From Roseicitreum antarcticum (lineage in GTDB: Bacteria; Pseudomonadota; Alphaproteobacteria; Rhodobacterales; Rhodobacteraceae): a stretch of 64,000 bases of DNA. The notes under the pieces are model-generated. The model worked only from the letters and a program-made list of their open reading frames with translations. It ran no database searches and had not been told where the DNA came from. Position numbers and translations under genes: made by a program. Location of the stretch: assembly GCF_014681765.1 (NCBI RefSeq), contig NZ_CP061498.1, positions 372,001 to 436,000 of the forward strand. Reading direction: 5' to 3'. Each line of letters begins with the position of its first letter. The stretch's first letter is position 1. Shown piece after piece: positions 1 through 8,790 of the stretch.

Positions 1-297
1 CATCCCAAAGCCAAACACCATGACCAGCGGCGCAAACATGATCACCCAGCGCAGCGGGGTGGTGTAAAGCAACACGCCGAGGTCGGTCAGATAGCGGCCT
101 TCGCCGATTTGCGCGGCAGCGCCCGCAGGGTCGGACGTCATTGCCAGGCCGGAAATTGCCCAAGCTGCCAGCGCGGTCAGCACCATGCCGACCGACATCA
201 GACCGTAAACTTTGTTCATATGGGCCCGTAGACCCGCATCGATCCGCGAAGCGCCCGTACCGGCTACGCTGCCGCGCATCGTTTGATACTGTGCCAT
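1..297 (-). CDS. Bax inhibitor-1/YccA family membrane protein (3' end outside window)
   Basis: This partial gene contributes the first 99 codons of a small integral membrane protein. The N-terminus has the Rhodobacterales BI-1 signature: a short polar stretch rich in Arg and Gly, then HMNKVYGLMSVGMVLTALAA as the first membrane helix, a loop with RYLTDLGVLLYTTPLRW, and the start of a second helix (VIMFAPLVMVFGFGM). BI-1/YccA proteins have about seven helices and are usually 230-260 residues long. Family members act in membrane or ion homeostasis or as modulators of FtsH, and the precise role here is unknown. The ATG at 297 is preceded by GGAGGCAATGA, a good ribosome binding site. The stop lies beyond the left edge. 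Confidence 0.88.
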   Translation of the reverse strand, partial: MAQYQTMRGSVAGTGASRIDAGLRAHMNKVYGLMSVGMVLTALAAWAISGLAMTSDPAGAAAQIGEGRYLTDLGVLLYTTPLRWVIMFAPLVMVFGFGM

Positions 298-467
298 TCA
301 TTGCCTCCATGCTATTTCATCAGTTCGGGCCGGGTGACCCGCCTGTTACCCATAATATCGGTGCAATGCGAACAGTTTTCAAGTTAATCCGGTCTGCCAT
401 ACGTTTCAAATCCGATTTATCGGACGCGATGCCACAGGCGGCGCTTTCGATCTTTCTTCGGGCGCCC

Positions 468-1439
468 TTACAGCGCGGGGTCCGGCGCAATCACTACCTT
501 GCCGGTCGAAGCGCGGCTTCGCAGTATCTCCAAGCCCTGTGCGGTCTCCTCCAGCGGCAAAATGTGACTTACATGCGGCCGAAGATCGCCCGCGCTGTAC
601 CAGGTGATGAGTTCCGACAGGCTGGCGTGCAGCGCGGCGGGCCTGAATGACAGATAGCCGCCCCAGTAAAAGCCGATCACCGATATGTTCTTGACCAGCA
701 AGATATTGGCCGGGAATTGCGGCACGGCGCCACCCGCGAACCCGATGGCGAGGAAGCGCCCCTCTGGCCGTAGGGCGCGCAGGGCGGCGCTGGCCATCGG
801 GTCGCCTACGGAGTCGTAAATGACATCGACACCGCCCAGATCCTTGCAGGCTGCCTTTATATCGCAGCCGTCACTGTCCAATGCAATCTCTGCCCCGGCT
901 GCCGTTGCCGCCGCCAGCTTCTGCGGCCCGCGCGCTACGGCGATCACGCGCGCGCCCAGTTTGGCGCCGATCTCCACCGCCGTCAGCCCGACACCGCCCG
1001 CAGCCCCCAGCACCAGCAACGTCTCGCCCGGTTGCAAGGCCGCGCGGTGGCAAAGCGCCATATGAGAGGTCCCATAGGCCACCTGGAACGCGGCGGCGTG
1101 CGACATTGGCATGGCGTCGGGGATCGGCAGGCATTGATCAGCGCGGAACACGCCATATTCCGCCAGTCCGCCCCGACCGGCATAGACGGCAACCCGTGTG
1201 CCAACGGCGGGCGCTGTAACGGTGGGGCCGCACGCCTCGACCACCCCGGCAAGTTCCAGACCCAGCGTGACGGGCAGGGCGGGGCGCTCCTGATACTGGC
1301 CCTTGATCATCAGGAGGTCGGCAAAGTTCAGTCCGCAGGCCCCGATCTTCACCCGCACCTCGCCCGGACCGGGGGCGGGCAGCGCAAGGCCTGACAAAAG
1401 CTGCGGAGTGTGCAGGGCGGTCAGCTGATACGCGCGCAT
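468..1439 (-). CDS. NADPH:quinone oxidoreductase-like medium-chain dehydrogenase
   Basis: A 323-residue zinc-independent medium-chain dehydrogenase/reductase of the quinone oxidoreductase type. It has a GroES-like N-terminal domain (PGPGEVRVKIGACGLNFADL, then ELAGVVEACG) and a Rossmann NADPH-binding domain with LVLGAAGGVGLTAVEIGAKLGA. It probably reduces quinones, enones or acyl-CoA-linked substrates with NADPH in the cytoplasm; the substrate cannot be read from sequence. The open frame extends about 33 codons further upstream, but the ATG at 1439 has GGAG six bases before it and starts at the conserved MRAYQ, so I chose it. It is divergent from the XRE regulator at 1834, and repeated TTTCGCAA motifs sit about 120 bp upstream. 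Confidence 0.85.
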   Translation of the reverse strand: MRAYQLTALHTPQLLSGLALPAPGPGEVRVKIGACGLNFADLLMIKGQYQERPALPVTLGLELAGVVEACGPTVTAPAVGTRVAVYAGRGGLAEYGVFRADQCLPIPDAMPMSHAAAFQVAYGTSHMALCHRAALQPGETLLVLGAAGGVGLTAVEIGAKLGARVIAVARGPQKLAAATAAGAEIALDSDGCDIKAACKDLGGVDVIYDSVGDPMASAALRALRPEGRFLAIGFAGGAVPQFPANILLVKNISVIGFYWGGYLSFRPAALHASLSELITWYSAGDLRPHVSHILPLEETAQGLEILRSRASTGKVVIAPDPAL

Positions 1440-1833
1440 GGCGAGCTCCGTCATTGGGGCGAGATTGCGAAATCTTGCCTTGGAACCGGGCCGCCGCGCA
1501 AGTGATCTGCTGCGGCGTCCCGCGCGACGTCGCGGCAAATCGGCCTCGGCTCTCGTTTCGCAACACGTTTTGCATTTCGCAAAGAATACTTCTGTAGGTT
1601 GCGCAAATTATCGTCTCAAAACGCAAAACCCCACATAGGCGAGTGTGGGCTGTGCGCGGCTTGCGGCGGATGTCTGATGCCGCGCGCCGGGGCTGTCTGG
1701 CGTATTTCTAAAAAAAGTCATATAAATCAGAGATTTTTTAAGAAAATTCACATAAAGTATGTGTTGTTCGGTGAGTTGGCACGAAAATTGCTTCCACTAC
1801 TTATGAGTGTAAGTTGTCGAGGGGCTGAATTGA
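1440..1833. promoter_or_regulatory. Divergent regulatory region between the oxidoreductase and the XRE regulator
   Basis: This 394-bp gap holds no credible gene. The half nearer the oxidoreductase (1556-1607) contains two TTTCGCAA direct repeats 19 bp apart, a TTTGCA between them and a TTGCGCAA palindrome. A CCCACA/TGTGGG hairpin lies at 1630-1649. From about 1705 the composition falls sharply to AT-rich, with A and T runs, leading to a 15-bp palindrome (1749-1763) and a sigma-54-type promoter (1776-1793) facing the regulator. AT-rich bendable DNA just upstream of a sigma-54 promoter is common at IHF-assisted promoters, but no clear IHF or activator site was identified. Confidence 0.6.
1776..1793 (+). 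promoter_or_regulatory. Sigma-54 (RpoN) -24/-12 promoter
   Basis: The sequence TTGGCACGAAAATTGCTT matches the RpoN consensus TTGGCACG-N4-TTGCT at every defined position. GG (1778-1779) and GC (1790-1791) are exactly 12 bp apart. The predicted transcription start is near 1802, giving a leader of about 32 nt before the ATG at 1834. No sigma-70 hexamer pair of similar quality is visible here. Confidence 0.75.
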
Positions 1834-2193
1834 ATGAAACACGCAGTAGATGTGCATGTAGGGAAACGCATCCGCCATCGCCGGTGGATGCTGGGCATGA
1901 CACAGCAACAGTTGGCGGATGCAGTGGGTATCAAGTTCCAGCAGATACAGAAGTATGAGACCGGGATGAACCGTGTCTCGGCGTCGCGTCTGTGGGACAT
2001 CGCGAACACGCTGTCGGTCTCGGTCGCATTCTTCTTTGACGAAATGCTGGATGCGGATGCGGTCGATGGTGCGCCGGATATGGATGTTTTGTCCAGCAAG
2101 GAAGCGATGGAACTAGTGCGCGCCTACAGCGCGATCCCTGAAGAGCAGCGCCGCCGCCTGTTCGACCTTGCGCGGGTGCTCAGCGCAGCGTGA
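1834..2193 (+). CDS. XRE-family helix-turn-helix transcriptional regulator
   Basis: A 119-residue DNA-binding protein. Residues about 8-67 form a Cro/CI-type HTH (GKRIRHRRWMLGMTQQQLAD, then GIKFQQIQKYETG as turn and recognition helix), followed by FFFDEM and an acidic linker. A C-terminal helix (AIPEEQRRRLFDLARVL) probably mediates dimerisation. Similar single-domain regulators are widespread in Rhodobacterales, but I cannot name a characterised orthologue. Its sigma-54 promoter implies dependence on a bacterial enhancer-binding protein, for example under nitrogen or stress signals; that is inference. It may repress its own gene or the divergent oxidoreductase. The start has a GGGG stretch (GAGGGGCTGAATTGA) upstream. 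hisN follows on the same strand after 217 bp. Confidence 0.85.
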   Translation: MKHAVDVHVGKRIRHRRWMLGMTQQQLADAVGIKFQQIQKYETGMNRVSASRLWDIANTLSVSVAFFFDEMLDADAVDGAPDMDVLSSKEAMELVRAYSAIPEEQRRRLFDLARVLSAA

Positions 2194-2410
2194 ATGGGTT
2201 CGTGTGGCCTGGGCCGCGTGATCTTGGCTGTTTGCATCCGGTTGCAATCTGAGGTGGACGAATGGGCGCGGTGGGAATCGCACCTTGGCCGTGGCCCGTT
2301 GGTGGCTCTTGATCAGTGCTGTCATCGTGCAGTCTATGGCCCTTGGACGCGTCAGTTGTTATAGCTTCGGTGCCGCCAGGAAGACGCGGCGTTTGCCATC
2401 CGGGGAAATG

Positions 2411-3232
2411 ATGCTGAACAGGAATAATCTGGACGCCGCGACCACGGGACAAGTGATCGCGCTGGCGATGGACATGGCGGATGCCGCGCGTCCTGCAAGC
2501 CTTGGCTACTTCCGCCGCGCCGATCTTGTGGCCGATAACAAGGCCAGCCTTGGTGCTTTCGATCCCGTGACCGCCGCCGACCGCGCGGTTGAAGATGCAC
2601 TGCGGGCCATTATCGCCGATTGCCGCCCGCAGGACGGGATCCTTGGTGAGGAACGCGCGGGCGTCGACAGCCAATCGGGTCTGACCTGGGTGCTGGACCC
2701 GATTGATGGTACCCGCGCTTTCCTGAGCGGTGCGCCGACATGGGGGGTTCTGATTGGCCTCGCCGATGCGCAAGGCCCGTTTCTGGGCGTGATCGACCAG
2801 CCGTTTATCGGTGAGCGTTTTGTGGGCGGGTTGGGCCAATGTTGGACTGCCGGCCCGTCTGGCCGTCACCCACTGGCGACCCGGCCCGGGCGTGACCTGT
2901 CGCAGGCGATCCTCTTTTCAACCTTTCCCGAGGTCGGCACTGCGGCCGAGCGTGCTGCCTTCCAACGTGTCGCGGACGCGTGTCAACTGACCCGTTACGG
3001 TATGGATTGTTACGCCTATGCGCTGCTGGCCGCTGGGCAGATTGACCTGGTGGTCGAGGCAGGGCTGCATCCCTACGACATTGCGGCCCCGCTGGCGGTG
3101 ATCGAGGCGGCGGGCGGCATCGTGACCAACTGGCAGGGCGGCCCGGTGACAATGGCAGACGGCGGCCAACAGGTTCTGGCGGCGGCGAATGCCGAAGTTC
3201 ATGCGCAGGCGCTGGCCCTTTTGCGCGGTTGA
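2411..3232 (+). CDS. hisN: Histidinol-phosphatase, inositol monophosphatase family
   Basis: A 273-residue metal-dependent phosphatase of the IMPase fold. Metal-binding motifs are visible: ILGEER (first Glu), WVLDPIDGTRAF (DPxDGT) and HPYDIAAPLAVIEAAGG near the C-terminus. The stretch DGTRAFLSGAPTWGVLIGL is typical of the HisN type, which dephosphorylates L-histidinol phosphate in histidine synthesis, rather than of inositol phosphatases or CysQ. Other histidine genes (hisF, hisE) lie 46 kb away in this window. Two ATG codons are adjacent (2408, 2411); the second has better spacing from GGGG. A longer upstream frame exists but lacks family similarity. It is convergent with gatB. Confidence 0.8.
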   Translation: MLNRNNLDAATTGQVIALAMDMADAARPASLGYFRRADLVADNKASLGAFDPVTAADRAVEDALRAIIADCRPQDGILGEERAGVDSQSGLTWVLDPIDGTRAFLSGAPTWGVLIGLADAQGPFLGVIDQPFIGERFVGGLGQCWTAGPSGRHPLATRPGRDLSQAILFSTFPEVGTAAERAAFQRVADACQLTRYGMDCYAYALLAAGQIDLVVEAGLHPYDIAAPLAVIEAAGGIVTNWQGGPVTMADGGQQVLAAANAEVHAQALALLRG

Positions 3233-3243
3233 GGCTGCCAACT

Positions 3244-3391
3244 AGGGCGACCCGGAACCGTTCCGATGCCAATACCGCCACGACCGCAGGGCGCGAAAGC
3301 CCTGAACGCCCTAACATCGCGCGTTCCGACAACACAAGCAGTGGCCAGTGCGCAGGGACAAAACCATCGCGCAATGTCATCGGGTCGCCCT
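3244..3391. other. Nested inverted repeats between convergent hisN and gatB
   Basis: The 175-bp convergent gap carries an outer inverted repeat, AGGGCGACCCG (3244-3254) and CGGGTCGCCCT (3381-3391), enclosing a tight hairpin CAGGGC-GCGAAA-GCCCTG (3287-3304). Neither has a T-run, so an intrinsic terminator is not certain. It may be a bidirectional transcription barrier. No gene is seen. Confidence 0.4.
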
Positions 3392-3407
3392 GAAACAATG
3401 CGCCCGG

Positions 3408-4919
3408 CTAAAGTCCCAGCTTGGAGGTCACCAGCGAATTCACCGCTGCGGGGTTGGCCTTGCCGCCGGTTGCCTTCATCACCTGACCGACGAACCAGCC
3501 CGCCAGTTTCGGGTTCTGGCGGGCCTTTTCGACCTGCGCGGGGTTGGCGGCGATGATTTCATCTACTGCCGCTTCGATAGCCCCCGTGTCAGTGACCTGT
3601 TTCATGGCGCGGACCTCGACGATTTCTGCCGGGTCGCCGCCTTCTGTCCACAGAATTTCAAACAGATCCTTTGCGATCTTGCCCGAGATCGTCTGATCGG
3701 CCAGCAGGTCCAGCAGTCCCCCCAGTTGCGCGGCGCTGACCGGGCTGTCGGTGATGGACAAGCCTTCCTTGTTCAACCGTCCGAACAGTTCGTTGATGAC
3801 CCAGTTCGCCGCCGCCTTGCCGTCGCGCCCCTGTGCCACGGCCTCGAAGAACCCGGCGTGATCCAATTCGGCGGTCAGGACGCTGGCATCATAATCCGTC
3901 AGGCCGAAATCGGCCATGAAGCGGGCCTTTTTGGTGTCGGGCAGTTCGGGCAGGCTCGCGGCAATGTCATCCACCCATGCCTGTTCGATTTCCAGCGGCA
4001 GCAGATCAGGGCATGGGAAGTAACGGTAATCATGCGCTTCTTCCTTCGATCGCATGGACCGAGTCTCGCCTTTGTCGGCATCATAAAGCCGGGTTTCCTG
4101 ACCTACCTTTCCGCCGTCTTCCAGAATGGAGATCTGGCGTTTCGCTTCATAATCAATAGCTTGCGTCATGAAGCGCATGGAGTTCATGTTCTTGATCTCA
4201 CACCGCGTGCCCAGATGGCTGAAATCTTGCGTGGCCTGGTATTTCTCATACTGGCCGGGGCGGCAGACCGATACGTTCACATCTGCCCGCAGGTTGCCAT
4301 TTTGCATATTGCCGTCACATGTGCCCAGATAGCGCAGGATCTGGCGCAGTTTGGTGACATAAGCCGCCGCTTCCTCTGGCCCGCGAATATCGGGGCGCGA
4401 GACGATTTCCATCAGCGCCACGCCGGTGCGGTTGAGGTCCACGAATGACATGTTCGGATCCATGTCGTGGATCGACTTGCCCGCATCTTGTTCGATGTGG
4501 ATACGTTCTACCCGGACCAGCCGGGCGACGCCCGCGCCCATATCTACCAGCACCTCGCCTTCGCCCACCAGCGGGTGGTAGAGCTGGCTGATCTGATAGC
4601 CCTGCGGCAGGTCAGGGTAGAAATAGTTCTTGCGGTCAAATGCGGACCACAGGTTGATCGCGGCTTTCAATCCCAGGCCGGTGCGCACGGCCTGTTCAAT
4701 GCAGAACTCGTTTATCACCGGCAGCATGCCCGGCATTGCGGCATCCACAAAGGCCACATTGGCGTTGGGTTCCGCGCCGAATTGTGTCGACGCGCCAGAG
4801 AACAGTTTGGCCCGGGTCGCAATCTGAGCGTGGATTTCCATGCCGATCACGATTTCCCAATCCCCAGTCGCGCCTGAAAAAACCTTGGGTTTCGGGGTTT
4901 CAAAGCTGAGGTCAAGCAT
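3408..4919 (-). CDS. gatB: Asp-tRNA(Asn)/Glu-tRNA(Gln) amidotransferase subunit B
   Basis: A 503-residue GatB. With GatA and GatC it amidates misacylated Glu-tRNA(Gln) and/or Asp-tRNA(Asn) in the cytoplasm. The kinase-like core is clear: [13 protein letters not shown] near the N-terminus, [32 protein letters not shown] and [11 protein letters not shown]. The C-terminal helical and YqeY-like tail domain ends [19 protein letters not shown]. The length is normal. The ATG at 4919 begins [12 protein letters not shown], the usual Rhodobacterales start, with AAGGA upstream; a frame extending 15 codons further lacks conservation. gatA and gatC are not adjacent. Confidence 0.95.
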   Translation of the reverse strand: MLDLSFETPKPKVFSGATGDWEIVIGMEIHAQIATRAKLFSGASTQFGAEPNANVAFVDAAMPGMLPVINEFCIEQAVRTGLGLKAAINLWSAFDRKNYFYPDLPQGYQISQLYHPLVGEGEVLVDMGAGVARLVRVERIHIEQDAGKSIHDMDPNMSFVDLNRTGVALMEIVSRPDIRGPEEAAAYVTKLRQILRYLGTCDGNMQNGNLRADVNVSVCRPGQYEKYQATQDFSHLGTRCEIKNMNSMRFMTQAIDYEAKRQISILEDGGKVGQETRLYDADKGETRSMRSKEEAHDYRYFPCPDLLPLEIEQAWVDDIAASLPELPDTKKARFMADFGLTDYDASVLTAELDHAGFFEAVAQGRDGKAAANWVINELFGRLNKEGLSITDSPVSAAQLGGLLDLLADQTISGKIAKDLFEILWTEGGDPAEIVEVRAMKQVTDTGAIEAAVDEIIAANPAQVEKARQNPKLAGWFVGQVMKATGGKANPAAVNSLVTSKLGL

Positions 4920-5144
4920 TTGGGTCCGTTCCTTATCGCCGCGCCGCGCGTCTGTCTGAAACACGGTTTAAGGCAGCGCGACGGGCGCGACAAGGGGGCG
5001 TTGGGCCGCGGGCGTCCCTACTGCCGCAGTGTCTTTCGGCGGGGATTTGCCGATGCGGGTCCGCCACAGTAGCGCGAGGCGGCATTTTCCGGCATGTGCG
5101 GCGATACCGCCATGGAAGCGCGGTGTTGCCTTGGATGGGTGCGT

Positions 5145-5849
5145 ATGTCGGGACGGTTGGCTGGTTGGACGGTTTTCGGGTGCAGCGGTGCTGCGCGTTT
5201 GGGTGCAGGATCTGCCCCGATTGGCGGTTTGGGCGGTGCGTTGCGCAGGCGGTGCGGCGCGCTGACGGCGGTGGCGGGGCTCGCCTTGCTGGTGGCCTGC
5301 GCGCCCACAACCCGTGCGCCTGCCGCGGATTCCGCGTCAGAGATCTCCACTACCCGCTGGGATCACCGCCCCGAGGCCAGTCTTTGGACCCTTGCGGCCT
5401 ATCGCGCGATGGACAACGGTGGTGCGGCACTGGTCGAGTCCTTGCCGCGCGACATCGACGCCTTTTGCCCCGGTTATGACGCAGCCGATGCCGACGGGCG
5501 CAAGGCGTTCTGGACCGGACTGTTTTCTGGTCTTGCACAGTTTGAAAGCGGCTGGCGGCCTGAGGCTGCGGGAGGGGGCGGGCGCTACCGTGGGTTGTTG
5601 CAAATCTCGCCTGCCACCGCGCGCTACCACGGCTGCGACCTGTCGGCCCCCGGCGGACTTTATGATGGTGCGACGAACCTCGCCTGCGCCAGCCGCATCG
5701 CCGCCAGTGCCGTTGCGCGCGACGGTGTTGTGGTGGGCGGACCGGGCAATTGGGGGGGCGTGGCCGCCGATTGGCCGCCGATGCGCGACACCGCCAAACG
5801 CGCACGGATTGCCGAATTCACCCGTGAGCTGCCTGCCTGTCAGGGGTAA
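5145..5849 (+). CDS. Lysozyme-like (transglycosylase SLT fold) lipoprotein
   Basis: A probable outer-membrane lipoprotein of about 234 residues. An arginine-rich stretch precedes a hydrophobic segment ending in a lipobox, LTAVAGLALLVAC, with Cys as the lipidation site. The mature part resembles lytic transglycosylase/lysozyme-like domains: GLAQFESGWRPEA holds the candidate catalytic Glu, followed by YRGLLQISPATARYHGC, NLACASRIAA and GPGNWGG. Such enzymes cleave peptidoglycan in the periplasm. The start is uncertain: the ATG at 5145 gives an unusually long leader, and a TTG near 5240 directly before LRRRCG would give a normal signal peptide. It is convergent with pepN across a strong hairpin. 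Confidence 0.7.
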   Translation: MSGRLAGWTVFGCSGAARLGAGSAPIGGLGGALRRRCGALTAVAGLALLVACAPTTRAPAADSASEISTTRWDHRPEASLWTLAAYRAMDNGGAALVESLPRDIDAFCPGYDAADADGRKAFWTGLFSGLAQFESGWRPEAAGGGGRYRGLLQISPATARYHGCDLSAPGGLYDGATNLACASRIAASAVARDGVVVGGPGNWGGVAADWPPMRDTAKRARIAEFTRELPACQG

Positions 5850-5916
5850 GGAGGCGTCAGGTCGGGCGCATGCGTCCCGGTTGGCAAGTTAACATCAGCC
5901 GCGCGTCTTTCCACCC

Positions 5917-5957
5917 ACATCCGGGCACGCCCCACGTCGCGGCGCGTGCCCGGATGT
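5917..5957. terminator. Perfect 14-bp hairpin between convergent genes
   Basis: ACATCCGGGCACGC (5917-5930) pairs perfectly with GCGTGCCCGGATGT (5944-5957) around a 13-nt loop, midway between the stops of the lipoprotein gene and pepN. There is no T-run on either strand, so it is a candidate bidirectional terminator or RNA-stabilising hairpin. Confidence 0.55.
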
Positions 5958-5965
5958 AAAGCGGA

Positions 5966-8608
5966 TCATCCCCGCATACGCGAGACCATTTCAGTCATGT
6001 CGCGGCTCAGCCCGGGATGTGCCAGCATGCGTTCAAGCGCAGCGGTCATCGCAGCACGGCGCGCGGGGTCATAACGCCGCCATGTCTCGAACGCGGAAGA
6101 CATGCGTGCGGCGGTCTGCGGATTCGCCGCATCGAGCTGGATCAGCCAGTCGGCCAGCAGCGCATAGCCCGCGCCCGACGCCTGGTGGAACCCCGCCGCA
6201 TTGCCCGACAGCGCCCCGAAGACCGCGCGGAACCGGTTGGGGTTCTTCCAGTTGAAATCAGCATGCTGCGACAAGTCGGTGGCGACGGCAACCGCACGGT
6301 CGGGCGCGGCACAGGCCACCTGTGCGGCGAACCATTTGTCGATCACCAATCGCTCAGCCTGCCAACGGGTGTAAAAACGCTGGGTTTCCTCCACACCCAA
6401 TCCGACCGTCAGAAGGGCCGTCCATGCGCCCATCGCCTCGGTCATATTGTCGGCCGATGTGAACAGCGCCCGCGCCCGCGCGCCATCGTCCAGCCGGGTC
6501 AGATGCGCCAGCGCCCCCAACCGAAGCGCCCGTTTCCCGGCAGGCACCGCGCCGGGATCATAGGCGCCCGGCGTTGACATGCCGTCATAGACCTGAGCCA
6601 GATCATCGTGCAGCACGGTGGCGATGGCCCGCCTCAGCCCCTGTGTCGCGCGATGGATCGCATCGGGGTCCGGGGTGTGCCCCGCTGTGAACAGCCCCTG
6701 CGCCATGTCATCTTGCGACGGTAGGCCAAGGGTCAGCGCCCGGAACGCAGGGTCCAGCGTGGCGTCGCGCAGCATCTTGCCCAACGCGTCGATATACCCC
6801 GCATCTGGCCCTGCACCGTTCAGGATCATCCGTTCCAGCCCGGCGCGGGCAAGGTCGCGCCCGGCTTCCCACCGCGTCACGGGGTCAGTGTCATGTGCCA
6901 GCAGCAACGCGCGCTCGGCATCCGTGGTGTCGCGCGACAGGATCACCGGGGCCGAGAAGTCGCGCAAGATCGAGGGCACGGGCCGTGCGGGCAGGTTGCC
7001 GAAGCGGAACACCTGTTCCGGCCCGGTCAGTTCCAGCACGACCGTGGGCAGCAGGTCCGTTCCGTCGGGCCCGATAAGCCCCAAGGCGACGGGGATGACC
7101 AGTGGCTCTTTAAGCGGCTGGCCCGGCGTGGCGGGGGTGTCCTGGCGCAGGGTCAGCGTATATGTGCCGCCCATTCCGGCAGGCGCCTCGGCATTGCTGG
7201 TGGTGGTGTCGGTAATTGTCACGCCGCCGGGCGCGGCAGCATCCGCGCCCGGCACCCAGTCTTCGGTGACGCTGATATGCGGCGTACCCGCCTGTCCGTA
7301 CCAGCGCTTGAACTGCGACAGGTCTCGCCCGGTGGCGTCGGAAAACACCGACAGCCAGTCGTCGATCGTGCAGGCCTGTCCGTCGTGGCGGCTGAAATAG
7401 AGGTCCAACGCCGCCGCGTATGCATCGGGACCGACCAGCAGGCGCAGCATGCGGATCACCTCGGCGCCCTTTTCATAGATCGTGGCGGTATAGAAATTGT
7501 TGATTTCCGCATAGGCTTCGGGCCGGACGGCATGGGCCAGCGGTCCTGCATCTTCACGGAACTGGCGCGCGCGCAGCGACAGCACGTCGCCGATGCGTTT
7601 GACCGCGTGGGACCGCATGTCGCCCATGAACTGCTGATCGCGGAAGACGGTTAACCCCTCCTTCAGCGACAGTTGGAACCAGTCACGGCAGGTGATGCGG
7701 TTGCCGGTCCAGTTATGAAAATACTCATGCGCAATGATGCGTTCGATACTGGCATAATCGGCATCGGTCGCGGTGGCCGGGCTGGCCAGCACGCAGCGCG
7801 AATTGAAGATGTTCAGTCCCTTGTTCTCCATCGCGCCCATGTTGAAGTCATCCACGGCGACGATGTTGAAAACATCCAGATCGTAGGCGCGGCCATAGAC
7901 CGCTTCATCCCAAAGCATGGAGCGTTTCAGCGCATCCATCGCATAGGCGGTCTTGTCGCTGTCCCCCGCGCGTACCCAGATTCCCAGATCGACGTGCCGC
8001 CCCTCCATTGTGCTGAACGTGTCGCGCGTGGGTTGCAGGTCGCCTGCGACCAGCGCGAAGAGGTAGGACGGTTTGGGGTGCGGGTCCTCCCATTCCGCCC
8101 ACCCGGGACCCGAGGCGACCGGGTTGCCGTTCGACAGCATCACAGGCAGGTCGGATGTGACACGCACCTTGAACGGTGCCATGACATCGGGACGGTCAGG
8201 ATAGAAGGTGATCTTGCGGAAACCCTCGGCCTCGCATTGCGTGGAATACATGCCGTTCGACATGTAAAGCCCATCCAGCGTGGTATTGGCCTGCGGATTG
8301 ATTTCCACCTCGGCCTCCCAGACGAAGGGGGTATCGGGCAGCAGATGCGAGGGGATGCTGAGGCCCAGGTCGTCAGGTTCCGCATTGATGTCGACGCCGT
8401 CGACCTGCGCTGCAATCAGCGTCAGTTCCTCGCCGTCTAGCCGCAGCGGGTGGCCTGGCCCGGTCGCGGGGTTGCGGCGAAACCGGATGGTGCTGCGCAC
8501 CCGTGTCGCGGTCGGGTGCAGCGCGACCTCAAGCGTGACGTGATCCACCAGATAGGGCGGCGGCGTATAATCGCGCAGATAGACGGTCTGGGGGGCGGCT
8601 TCTCTCAT
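5966..8608 (-). CDS. pepN: Aminopeptidase N (M1 family)
   Basis: An 880-residue zinc aminopeptidase of the bacterial PepN type, full length for the family. The exopeptidase motif GAMEN lies near residue 255. The zinc site HEYFH lies near residue 292, and the third ligand Glu follows 18 residues later in LSLKEGL. The substrate-binding N-terminal beta domain starts YLRDYTPPPYLVDHVTLEV, and the C-terminal alpha-helical domain ends DMTEMVSRMRG. It removes N-terminal residues from peptides in the cytoplasm during protein turnover. The ATG at 8608 fits the family start. It is divergent from the photolyase gene at 8791. Confidence 0.95.
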   Translation of the reverse strand: MREAAPQTVYLRDYTPPPYLVDHVTLEVALHPTATRVRSTIRFRRNPATGPGHPLRLDGEELTLIAAQVDGVDINAEPDDLGLSIPSHLLPDTPFVWEAEVEINPQANTTLDGLYMSNGMYSTQCEAEGFRKITFYPDRPDVMAPFKVRVTSDLPVMLSNGNPVASGPGWAEWEDPHPKPSYLFALVAGDLQPTRDTFSTMEGRHVDLGIWVRAGDSDKTAYAMDALKRSMLWDEAVYGRAYDLDVFNIVAVDDFNMGAMENKGLNIFNSRCVLASPATATDADYASIERIIAHEYFHNWTGNRITCRDWFQLSLKEGLTVFRDQQFMGDMRSHAVKRIGDVLSLRARQFREDAGPLAHAVRPEAYAEINNFYTATIYEKGAEVIRMLRLLVGPDAYAAALDLYFSRHDGQACTIDDWLSVFSDATGRDLSQFKRWYGQAGTPHISVTEDWVPGADAAAPGGVTITDTTTSNAEAPAGMGGTYTLTLRQDTPATPGQPLKEPLVIPVALGLIGPDGTDLLPTVVLELTGPEQVFRFGNLPARPVPSILRDFSAPVILSRDTTDAERALLLAHDTDPVTRWEAGRDLARAGLERMILNGAGPDAGYIDALGKMLRDATLDPAFRALTLGLPSQDDMAQGLFTAGHTPDPDAIHRATQGLRRAIATVLHDDLAQVYDGMSTPGAYDPGAVPAGKRALRLGALAHLTRLDDGARARALFTSADNMTEAMGAWTALLTVGLGVEETQRFYTRWQAERLVIDKWFAAQVACAAPDRAVAVATDLSQHADFNWKNPNRFRAVFGALSGNAAGFHQASGAGYALLADWLIQLDAANPQTAARMSSAFETWRRYDPARRAAMTAALERMLAHPGLSRDMTEMVSRMRG

Positions 8609-8790
8609 GGGAACTCCTGCGGGTGGCTAGAGCGTAGTGTAGGCCGCGCATTCAGGGGCTTCAACCGCCGACCCGACTGCGATAGGGTGAGAACAATTAC
8701 GGAACATCCGACCCGTCCGGGCCGAGTCGGTGCAGCGTTCGCCGGGTCTGGCCCGGTGTTGTGACCCGGGGAAAAAAGGCTGAGGGCGGT

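Noticed and set aside
2193-2410. tRNA gene suggested by GGTGCGATTCCCACC on the minus strand near 2260-2285
   Set aside because: The loop lacks the TTC of a T-loop and no cloverleaf can be built; hisN-upstream sequence otherwise looks like ordinary spacer.
5314-5892. Long alternative-frame open reading frame over the lysozyme-like lipoprotein
   Set aside because: It overlaps a gene with a lipobox and lysozyme-fold motifs; its composition (Arg/Pro-rich) is typical of shadow frames in GC-rich DNA.
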